The notes under the pieces: generated by a model
The model's database searches: none
Told to the model about the DNA's origin: nothing
What the model saw: the letters and a program-made list of their open reading frames with translations, nothing else
Source of the DNA: Bryobacterales bacterium
GTDB lineage: Bacteria > Acidobacteriota > Terriglobia > Bryobacterales > Bryobacteraceae
Direction of reading: 5' to 3'
NCBI GenBank assembly: GCA_003166475.1
Contig: PMVV01000188.1
Span: 1-45,706 of the forward strand
DNA: 45,706 bases
Shown: positions 33,478-41,300 of the stretch, piece by piece
How the letters are laid out: the number at the start of each line of letters is the position of its first letter
Position numbering within the stretch: the stretch's first letter is position 1
Program-made: the position numbers and the translations under genes

Positions 33478-34703
33478 CGGTGGTGCGGCTGCTGCTGTTC
33501 GCGGCGACCACCGGCTATCAGATCCGCGTTTTCGCCGAGGCCGCGCGGCGGCTGGACGTGGATCTCACGCTGGCCACGGATCATTGCCACAGGCTCGGAG
33601 ATCCGTGGGGCGACCACGCCGTCCCGGTGCGGTTTGGAGACGTGCGTAAGTCGATGGCGGCGTTGCAAGGCCGGCAATTCGATGCGGTCGCGGCCGTGGG
33701 AGATGCGCCTGCCGTGCTCGCGGCGGAAGTGGCGAGTGCGCTCGGGATTCCATTCCATCCGCCGGCCGCCGTGCGCGCCTGCAATGACAAGTACCTGGCG
33801 CGCCAGCTCTTTCAGGCGGCGGGACTGCCGGCGCCGCAGTTCTTCCGCGTGCCGCTGGCCGAGGGGCCGGATGCCTCCGCGTGCCGCGCGCCGTACCCGT
33901 GCGTGCTCAAGCCGCTGGGCCTTTCCGGCAGCCGGGGCGTGATCCGCGCCAACGATGCGGACGAATTCCAGGCGGCCTTCGCGCGCATCAAGAGGCTGCT
34001 GGCGCGCGAGCAGAGCCAATACTTGCAGGTGGAAGCGTACATTCCGGGGCGTGAATTCGCCGTGGAAGGCATCGTCACCCGCGGCGCGTCCCGCATCCTG
34101 GCGATATTCGACAAGCCCGATCCGCTGGAAGGGCCCTTCTTTGAAGAGACGATTTACGTGACGCCGTCGCGCGAGAACGCCGCGTCGCAACGAACCATGC
34201 GCGATGCCGTGGCCCGGGCGGTGCGCGCCCTGGGCCTGTACCACGGGCCGTTCCACGCCGAGCTGCGTTCCAACGAAAGCGGTATCTGGATGTTAGAGGT
34301 GGCGGCGCGGCCCATCGGCGGGCTGTGCTCGAAAGCGCTGCGCTTCGGCGCCGGCATGCCGCTGGAGGAACTCGTGCTGCGGCACGCCATCGGCGAAGAC
34401 ATTGCCGCGCTGCCGCTGGCGGATCGGGCCTCGGGCGTGATGATGATCCCGATTCCGCGCGGCGGGGTGTATGAAGATGTCGCGGGACTCGCCGAAGCCC
34501 GCGCCGTCGAGGGCGTGGACGACGCGATCGTCACGGCGAAGGTGGGCCAGACCCTGGCGCCCTTGCCAGAGGGATCGTCGTACCTCGGCTTCATCTTCGC
34601 CCGCGCGGGCGATCCCGCGGAGGTGGAGCGGGCGCTGCGCAGCGCCCACGCTAAGCTGCGATTCCGGATTGCGACCGCGCTGCCAACCTTCCGCGCCGGG
34701 TGA
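33474..34703 (+). CDS. ATP-grasp ligase
   Basis: This is a 409-residue ATP-grasp enzyme (carboxylate-amine or carboxylate-thiol ligase type). The N-terminal Rossmann-like part (LLLFAATTGYQIRVFAEAAR) is followed by VRACNDKYLARQLFQAAGLP, the nucleotide lid PYPCVLKPLGLSGSRGVIRA and VEAYIPGREFAVEGIV. Catalytic and metal residues lie in GPFHAELRSNESGIWMLEVA and ARPIGG. Most relatives make dipeptides or amide bonds in secondary metabolism or peptide modification. The substrate is unknown. Translation starts at GTG 33474, overlapping the FRG stop. The tight overlap with FRG suggests a joint function. Confidence 0.87.
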   Translation: MTVVRLLLFAATTGYQIRVFAEAARRLDVDLTLATDHCHRLGDPWGDHAVPVRFGDVRKSMAALQGRQFDAVAAVGDAPAVLAAEVASALGIPFHPPAAVRACNDKYLARQLFQAAGLPAPQFFRVPLAEGPDASACRAPYPCVLKPLGLSGSRGVIRANDADEFQAAFARIKRLLAREQSQYLQVEAYIPGREFAVEGIVTRGASRILAIFDKPDPLEGPFFEETIYVTPSRENAASQRTMRDAVARAVRALGLYHGPFHAELRSNESGIWMLEVAARPIGGLCSKALRFGAGMPLEELVLRHAIGEDIAALPLADRASGVMMIPIPRGGVYEDVAGLAEARAVEGVDDAIVTAKVGQTLAPLPEGSSYLGFIFARAGDPAEVERALRSAHAKLRFRIATALPTFRAG

Positions 34704-34745
34704 CGTGACAGGCTCCTGCCCGCAACCTAGTGACAGCAGATAGCT

Positions 34746-34825
34746 GTGGGGCAGGCCATCGTTTTTCGTGGCCTGCCGAGCTCGAACACGGTGCGCAGAC
34801 GACAAACCACGATCGTCTGCGCCAC
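34746..34825 (+). repeat. 80-bp double-hairpin repeat, third copy
   Basis: It matches 21583-21662 in the same orientation with a few differences (GAGCTCGAACACGG versus GAGTTCGAGCACGG, and ACAAACCACG versus ACCAACAACG). It lies 42 bp after the ATP-grasp stop and has the same TAGCT flank. Confidence 0.92.
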
Positions 34826-34871
34826 AACTGTCCAGTTAGTTAGTGGACACAACACTAATATCTATTCATTA

Positions 34872-34900
34872 TTGACGGTGCTGCACTCGCATGTGATAAT
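34872..34900 (+). promoter_or_regulatory. Sigma-70 promoter for the selenoprotein operon
   Basis: TTGACG (34872-34877), a 17-bp spacer and GATAAT (34895-34900); both hexamers match consensus at five of six positions. Predicted leader about 50 nt, with AGAAGGAAA before the GTG at 34958. Confidence 0.65.
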
Positions 34901-34957
34901 CCTTCAGGCTCTTGTCCGCTCCGGAAGCGGCTGTGCATTCTCAGAAGGAAAAGTCTC

Positions 34958-35569
34958 GTGCCCGACCCAAAAATGAAGCCGATGTTTCTCCCCGGCGTGG
35001 AACACAATCCCCAGCCGGGACCGTATGCCGACATGATCCGCATGATGCAGCAGAGCGGGTCCGAGTATCCGCAGATCTGGCATATGTTCGCCTATCTGCC
35101 CAAGGCGACCGAGCACCTGGCTCGTTTCACGCAGGAAATTCTGCGCGGCCCGGGCGCGTTCAGTCCGGGCATCCGCGAGCTAATCGCCGCGTTTACCTCG
35201 TATGGCAACGAGTGCCCGTTTTGACTGAAGTCGCACGCCGCGGTCGCGGCGGAACTGTTGGGCGACGAGGATCTGGTCTGGGGTGTGTTGCGCGACCTGG
35301 AGACGTCCATGCTGGATGAAAAGCACAAAGTCCTGTTCCGCTTCGTCGATAAGGTGAATCACGATTCTCCACGCATCGCGCCCGAAGATATGAAGCCGCT
35401 CTACGCCGCCGGCTGGGACGACGACGCCATCTATCTCGCCATCACCGTGTGCGCGCTGTTCAACTTCTACAATCGGTGGATCGACGCCAGCGGCGTGCAC
35501 GCGCTCTCCGACGAAGCCCACCGCGTGGGAGGCAAGCGCACGGCCCTCCACGGCTATGTCCGAAGCTAG
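34958..35569 (+). CDS. AhpD-like (carboxymuconolactone decarboxylase family) selenoprotein
   Basis: Read through one in-frame TGA (35222-35224), this is a 203-residue protein of the AhpD/CMD fold, which uses a CxxC-xxx-His centre for thiol-peroxide chemistry. The sequence around the stop is ELIAAFTSYGNECPF-U-LKSHAAVAAELLG. The TGA falls exactly on the second redox position, giving Cys86-x-x-Sec89 with His93 three residues further. Family similarity continues without a break after the TGA (LGDEDLVWGVLRDLETSMLD through FNFYNRWIDASGVHAL). The GTG start has AGAAGGAAA 9 nt upstream. A SECIS-like hairpin follows the TGA. The 3' end overlaps the MFS gene by 14 bp. The alternative, a nonsense-mutated pseudogene, is less likely given the exact position and hairpin. 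Confidence 0.85.
35236..35251 (+). promoter_or_regulatory. Bacterial SECIS-like hairpin
   Basis: CGCCGC-GGTC-GCGGCG is a perfect 6-bp stem with a GGUC loop. The loop begins 17 nt after the UGA, within the usual window for bacterial selenocysteine insertion elements, and has G in the first loop positions as those elements do. It also encodes conserved family residues, so coding constraint contributes to the sequence. Confidence 0.7.
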
Positions 35570-36821
35570 CGCCCCCCGCATTTATCCGGGATGGCTGGTG
35601 GTCCTGGCGGCATACTGCGGAGCCATGGTCAGCTTCGGCTCGCTGCTGGTCTTCACCTTTAGCATCTTCCTGAAGCCTCTTACCGGCGCTTTCGGATGGA
35701 GCCGCGAATCGGTCTCGGCAGCGTTTGGATTCGCGGCGCTGACCGTGGCGGTGTGCTCGCCGCCGCTCGGGCACTTGCTCGACCGGTTCGGGCCGCGCCG
35801 CGTCATCCTCCCCTGCATGGCCGTCTTCGGCGTGGCGTTCGCATCGCTCGGCTTCCTGACTCCGCGGCTGACGCATCTGTACGCGATCTTCGTGTTGCTG
35901 GGCATGGTCGGGAATGGCACGACCCAGATGGGCTATTCGCGCGCGGTGGCCACCTGGTTCGACCGGCGGCGCGGTTTGGCGCTCGCGCTGGTGATGGCCG
36001 GCGTGGGCACCGGCGCGATGCTGCTCCCTCCGCTTGCGCAGACGTTGATTGCCGGATACGGATGGCGGACGGCGTACTTTGTCCTGGGATCGCTGGTGCT
36101 GCTTATGGGGCTACCGCTGACCGCCCTCTTCGTCCGCGAGCGGCCCCATCCCACCGTCCGGGCGAACCCGGCGCTGAGCGGCGCCACCCTATCCGAAGGC
36201 ATGCGCTCCCGCGCTTTCCGGATTCTGATCGGCACATTGTTTCTCAGTTCGGTAAGCATGAACGGCGCCATCACGCACCTCTCGCCGCTGCTGACGGACC
36301 GGGGCGTGCCTGCCGGGAATGCCGCGCTGGCGGCCTCGCTGTTGGGTTTGGCCAGCTTCGTCGGAAGACTGATCACCGGCTTCCTTCTCGACCGTTTCTT
36401 CGGGCCCCGCGTCGGCGCCTGCTTGTGCACGATCGCCGCCAGCGGCATTTTGCTGCTCGCGCGCGCCGGTTCGAGCGTGCCGGGAATGGCCGCGGCCATG
36501 CTGATCGGACTCGGTGTTGGCGCCGAGGCCGACCTGACGCCATACCTCCTTACGCGCTACTTCGGCTTGCGCTCGTTTTCGACTCTCTATGGATTCACCT
36601 GGACCGCCTATGCCGTCGCGGGCGCCATCGGTCCAGTTTGGATGGGCAAAGCCTTCGACGCCACGGGATCGTACGCGTCGCTGTTGACCCTGTTGGCGGG
36701 AACCACGCTGGCGGCGGCCGGACTGCTGCTGTGGCTCCCCAGGTACCCGCGCACTTGGTCGCCGGCAGATCGCGAGATTGAGAATCGAGCCCGCCGGCCT
36801 GCCCACACTGAGCTAAGCTGA
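35556..36821 (+). CDS. Major facilitator superfamily transporter
   Basis: This is a 421-residue protein with twelve predicted helices. It has the MFS loop 2-3 motif (GHLLDRFGPRRVIL) and its weaker repeat between helices 8 and 9 (GRLITGFLLDRFFGPRVGA). The start (YPGWLVVLAAYCGAMVSFGS) and helix 4-5 region (YSRAVATWFDRRRGLALALV) resemble the monocarboxylate/oxalate-formate group. It probably moves a small organic anion; the substrate is not readable. It starts within the last codons of the selenoprotein gene and ends 4 bp before a Tat aldo-keto reductase, so the three form one operon. Confidence 0.9.
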   Translation: MSEASAPRIYPGWLVVLAAYCGAMVSFGSLLVFTFSIFLKPLTGAFGWSRESVSAAFGFAALTVAVCSPPLGHLLDRFGPRRVILPCMAVFGVAFASLGFLTPRLTHLYAIFVLLGMVGNGTTQMGYSRAVATWFDRRRGLALALVMAGVGTGAMLLPPLAQTLIAGYGWRTAYFVLGSLVLLMGLPLTALFVRERPHPTVRANPALSGATLSEGMRSRAFRILIGTLFLSSVSMNGAITHLSPLLTDRGVPAGNAALAASLLGLASFVGRLITGFLLDRFFGPRVGACLCTIAASGILLLARAGSSVPGMAAAMLIGLGVGAEADLTPYLLTRYFGLRSFSTLYGFTWTAYAVAGAIGPVWMGKAFDATGSYASLLTLLAGTTLAAAGLLLWLPRYPRTWSPADREIENRARRPAHTELS

Positions 36822-36825
36822 CCTT

Positions 36826-37788
36826 ATGAAGATCTCACGGCGTGACTTTCTGGGTACCGCGGCAATCACCGGCGCTACCGCGCTCGCAGCCACGGATGCC
36901 ATCCCCACCCGCATTCTCGGACGCACCGGCGCGCGCGTCTCCATCCTGGCCATGGGCGGAGGCAGCCGCTTCCTGATGTATCCGGACGAAGACAAAGCCC
37001 TCGAAGCCCTCAACCGCGCCTTCGACCTGGGCATCACCTACATGGACACCGCCTATAGCTACGGCAACGGGCGCAGCGAAGAGCGCATCGGCAAGGTCAT
37101 GAAGACTCGCCGCAAAGGCATCTTTCTGGCCACCAAGATCGAGGCGCGCAAAGGCGACGAAGCGCAGCGCATTCTGGAAGGCAGCCTCAAGCGCTTGCAG
37201 ACTGACCACCTCGACCTCATCCACGTGCATAGCCTGACCGACGAGAAAGACTTGGGCGAAGTGGAAGCGCCCGACGGCGTGCTGAAGGTCCTGCTGAAGC
37301 TGCGCGACCAGAAAGTGACACGCTTCATCGGCATCACCAGCCATACGGATCCGGCCGTTCTGAAGATGGCTCTGGAGCGGCACGATTTCGATTGCACCCA
37401 GATGGCGCTCAACGCCGCGCGTGCAGGCATGCAGAGCGGCAAGGGCGGGATGGTGCTGAACGCGGATCTGAAAACCAGCTTCGAAGATGTGGCATTGCCC
37501 GTGGCCCGCAGCAAGAAGATGGGCGTGATCGCCATGAAGATCTTCGCGCAAGAAGCGCTGGTGGGACAAGCGCCGCCTGAAAAGCTGCTCTACTATTCGC
37601 TCTCGCTGCCGGGCGTTACGCTGGCCGTGGCGGGTATGCCGAAGTTCGAATTCATCGACCAGAACGTGGCCCTGGCGAAGGCTTTCAAACCGATGCCGCC
37701 CGCCGAAATGCGGCAGCTTTCGGCCGGCCTCGCCGCCCGCAACAAGGTCGCGCTGGACCGCTTCTTCAGCACCCACGTAGACGCGTAA
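36826..37788 (+). CDS. Tat-exported aldo-keto reductase family oxidoreductase
   Basis: This is a 320-residue protein. The twin-arginine signal SRRDFLGTAA is at residues 4-13. The aldo-keto reductase tetrad is complete: Asp74 and Tyr79 in YMDTAYSYGNGRSEERIG, Lys104 in ATKIEARKG and a His at 133/135 in DLIHVHSL. Such enzymes reduce carbonyls or oxidise alcohols with NADP(H). Export of a nicotinamide enzyme is unusual but common among Acidobacteria and Planctomycetes homologues. It is the last gene of the selenoprotein-MFS operon. Confidence 0.88.
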   Translation: MKISRRDFLGTAAITGATALAATDAIPTRILGRTGARVSILAMGGGSRFLMYPDEDKALEALNRAFDLGITYMDTAYSYGNGRSEERIGKVMKTRRKGIFLATKIEARKGDEAQRILEGSLKRLQTDHLDLIHVHSLTDEKDLGEVEAPDGVLKVLLKLRDQKVTRFIGITSHTDPAVLKMALERHDFDCTQMALNAARAGMQSGKGGMVLNADLKTSFEDVALPVARSKKMGVIAMKIFAQEALVGQAPPEKLLYYSLSLPGVTLAVAGMPKFEFIDQNVALAKAFKPMPPAEMRQLSAGLAARNKVALDRFFSTHVDA

Positions 37789-37821
37789 GGCGGAAGTTGC
37801 GACAATAGCGGGAGGGCGCGC

Positions 37822-38088
37822 ATGACGATTACGCTTCGACCGGAGAATGAAGAACTGATCGCCCAGGCGATGCAAACGGGCGCTTACCAGAGCCCGGATG
37901 AAGTCATCGGGCGGGCTTTGCGCATGCTGCATTCCGAAGAGGAGTGGCTCCTGGACCACAAGGCCGAGATAGCCGCAAAAATCGAGCGGGCGTTCGGGCA
38001 GTTTGACCGCGGTGAATTCTTATCGGCCGAGGAATCGCAAGCCGACATGGAAAGACGCAAGGCGGCATGGTTCCGTGAACGGCGGTGA
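37822..38088 (+). CDS. ParD-like antitoxin, partner toxin truncated
   Basis: This is an 88-residue protein beginning TITLRPENEELIAQAMQTGA, then YQSPDEVIGRALRMLHSEEE, the ribbon-helix-helix pattern of ParD/CopG antitoxins, with a charged C-terminal toxin-binding tail. Its TGA overlaps the ATG of a ParE-like frame (TGATG) that is cut after 34 conserved residues. A -10-like GACAAT lies just upstream, with a GGGAGGG ribosome site. It is an orphan antitoxin in practice. It may survive by still buffering a ParE elsewhere or by drift. Confidence 0.8.
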   Translation: MTITLRPENEELIAQAMQTGAYQSPDEVIGRALRMLHSEEEWLLDHKAEIAAKIERAFGQFDRGEFLSAEESQADMERRKAAWFRERR

Positions 38089-38216
38089 TGACGCCGCTCT
38101 ACGACGTTTCCGCCGAAGCGCAGAACGATCTTTTTGAAATCTGGCGTCGCATTGCAGATGACAGCATAGAATTGGCTAACCGCATCGAAATCGCCTGTCG
38201 AAAACACAGCTCTTAG
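38088..38216 (+). pseudogene. Truncated ParE-like toxin
   Basis: The 42-codon frame encodes the ParE N-terminus (MTPLYDVSAEAQNDLFEIWR, RIADDSIELANRIE) and then an unrelated tail (IACRKHSS) ending at 38214-38216. The toxin core strands and catalytic-face residues are missing. The truncation point is about 38190; beyond it lies an ATCTGTGTTCATCGGCGGCC-type sequence that looks repetitive. Confidence 0.75.
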
Positions 38217-38378
38217 ATTTGTCTTATCGGCGTTTATCTGTGTTCATCGGCGGCCAATTTGCCTTTTTTCCCGCAGCCTGCCAGCGCTCTATCCTGTTTT
38301 CCCACTGTAGTCGTTATTGATCGTCTGTCAACCGGACGCGAAGCCGACCCGCGTCACGCTGCCGCTAAAATAGAATCA

Positions 38379-41300
38379 GTGGCACGTTCCCCCCTCGCCG
38401 ACTTCGACCCCCTCGTCCGCGACTGGTTCGCCCAGCGCTTCGCCGCCGCCACTGAACCACAAGTGCTCGGCTGGCCGGAGATCCGCGCGGGCCGCGACAT
38501 CCTCATCTCCGCGCCTACCGGTTCCGGCAAGACCCTCGCCGCGTTTCTGCTCTGCCTCGACCGGCTGGTGCGCGCCGCCCGTCTCGGCCCGCTCCCCAAC
38601 CAGACCGAGGTCGTCTACGTCTCGCCGCTCAAGGCGCTGAGCAACGATATCCACATCAACCTGGAAGTGCCGCTCTCCGAAATCGCCGCCGCGGCGGCCA
38701 CCCAGGGCATTCCTCTCGCGCCGATTCGCGCCGCCGTCCGCACCGGCGACACGCCCGCGTGGGAGCGCCAGCGGATGGGCAAAGAGCGCCCGCACGTGCT
38801 GGTCACCACGCCCGAATCGCTCTTCATCCTGCTCACCGCCGAGAAGCCGCGCGACATGCTGCGCACCACCCGCACCATCATCGTGGACGAGATCCACGCC
38901 GTGGCGGACGACAAGCGCGGCTCGCACCTGGCCCTCACGCTCGCGCGCCTGGATGCACTGGTCACGGCCTGCGGCGGCTCCAAACCGCAGCGCATCGGCC
39001 TCTCCGCTACCGTGAGGCCCATCGAAGAAGTGGCCCGATTCCTCAGCGAAGGCGCCCACATCGTCAACGTAGGCCACCGCCGCGATATGGAACTCGCCGT
39101 CGAAGTTCCCAAGGACGAACTCGGCCCCGTCGCCAGCAACGAAATGTGGGCGGAGGTCTATGATCGCGTGGCCGATCTGATCCGCGCGCACCGCACCACG
39201 CTGGTCTTCGTCAACACGCGGCGCCTTTCCGAGCGCGTGGCGCACCAGCTTCAGGCGCGCCTCGGCGAACAGGCCGTGCTGCCGCATCATGGCAGCCTCT
39301 CGCGCCGTTTGCGCCTGGAAGCGGAGGCCCGCCTCAAGGGCGGCGATTTGCGCGCGGTCGTGGCCACCGCATCGCTTGAGCTGGGCATCGACATCGGCAC
39401 GGTCGACCTGGTTTGCCAGATCGGCTCGCCGCGCTCCATTGCGGTGGCCTTGCAGCGCATCGGCCGCTCCGGACATTGGGTGGGCGCGCGTCCCCATGGC
39501 CGCCTCTTCGCCACCACTCGCGACGAGTTGATCGAATGCGCCGCCGTGGTGCGCGCCATTCGCGCCGGCGTGCTCGACCGTACCGAGATCCCCGAAGCGC
39601 CGCTCGATATCCTCGCGCAACAAATCGTGGCCGCCTGCGCATGCGAAGAATGGACCGAAGACGGCCTCTACGCCCTGGCCCGCACGACATATTCTTACCG
39701 CATGCTCGACCGGCGCGATTTCGACGATATCGTCGCCATGCTGAGCGACGGCATCGTGACTGCGCGTGGGCGCGCCGGCGCATACCTGCATCGCGACCAG
39801 GTGAATCATCGCGTGCGTGGACGCCGCGGAGCGCGCCTGGCGGCCATCACCTCCGGCGGCGCAATCCCGGATAACGCCAATTACCTGGTGGTCGCCGAGC
39901 CGGAGGGCGCCACCGTGGGCACCGTCGATGAAGACTTCGCGGTCGAGAGCATGTCGGGCGATGTGTTCCTGCTGGGCACTGCTTCCTGGCGCATCCGGCG
40001 CATCGAAAATGGCCGCGTGCGCGTGGAGGACGCCCACGGCGCGGCTCCGTCGATTCCCTTCTGGAACGGCGAAGCACCCGGCCGCACCGCCGAACTGTCC
40101 GGAGAAGTCTCGCGGCTGCGCGCGGACATACTGGCCGCGCCCCAGCTCGACTGGCTGCTACGCGAAGCCGGCCTCGACCGCCTCGGCGCGGAGCAGGCCA
40201 TCGCCTACGTGCAATCGGGCGAGCGTGCTCTGGGCGCGCTGCCCGCCTCCGCGCACGTGGTGGCCGAGCGCTTCTTCGACGAAGGCGGCGGCATGCAATT
40301 CGTGCTGCACGCTCCGTTCGGCGCGCGCGTGAATCGCGCCTGGGGATTGGCCCTGCGCAAGCGCTTCTGCCGCACCTTCAACTTCGAACTGCAAGCCGCG
40401 GCCACCGACAACGGTATCGTGCTGTCGCTCGGCGAGCAGCATTCGTTTCCGCTCGAAATTGTCTTCGAATTCCTGCGTCCCGAAACCGTCGAGGACGTGC
40501 TGACGCAGGCGTTGCTCGACGCGCCCATGTTCACGGCACGCTGGCGTTGGAATGCCTCGCGCGCGCTGGCCATCTTGCGTTTTGCGCACGGCGCGCGTGT
40601 GCCCGCACCCATTCAGCGGATGCGTTCCGACGACCTGCTGGCCGCCACGTTCCCCGACCAGGCCGCCTGCTTTGAAAACCTCACCGGGCCGCCGCGCATC
40701 CCGGATCATCCACTGGTCCGCGAGACCATTCGCAACTGCCTGCACGAAGCCATGGATCTCACCGGCCTCATCGCCGTGCTGGAAGGCATCCGCAGCGGCG
40801 CCATCCGCACATCCGCCATCGACACCCCGGAAGCTACGCCGTTCTCGCACGAGATCCTCAACGCCAACCCCTACGCGTTTCTGGACGACGCGCCGCTGGA
40901 AGAACGCCGCGCCCGCGCCGTCCAGTTGCGGCGCACCGTGCGCACGGATTTTGTGGATGGCGCCGGCGCGCTCGATCCCGACGCCATCGTGCAGGTAGCC
41001 GCGGAGGCCTGGCCCCTGGTGCGCGATCCCGACGAGTTGCACGAGGCCTTGCTCACGCTGATCACCCTTCCGCCCGTGCCCGAGTGGGAACCGTTCTTCG
41101 CAGCGTTGGTGCATGCCGGCCGTGCCGCAACACTTTCACAGGCTGAAGCCTGTGCCACCTTCTGGACCGCCGCCGAACGCACGCCCATCGTGCAAGCCGT
41201 CCACCCCGAAGCCACCCTCACCCCGCCGATCCACTTCCCCGGCAGCCGTCCCGAAACCCAGGAAGCCTGCGCCGCCGAAATCCTGCGCGGCTGGTTCGAA

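Noticed and set aside
35222-35224. TGA as an ordinary nonsense mutation making two genes
   Set aside because: It falls precisely on the catalytic Cys position, is followed by a SECIS-like hairpin, and the downstream sequence shows no decay.
38217-38260. ATCTGTGTTCATCGGCGGCC-type sequence as a defined mobile element
   Set aside because: It resembles short sequences recurrent in many genomes, but only one copy is seen here and no ends can be defined.
38376-40037. A 553-codon minus-strand frame opposite the helicase
   Set aside because: It is a shadow of well-defined helicase motifs with low-complexity Gly/Ala/Asp/Arg content.
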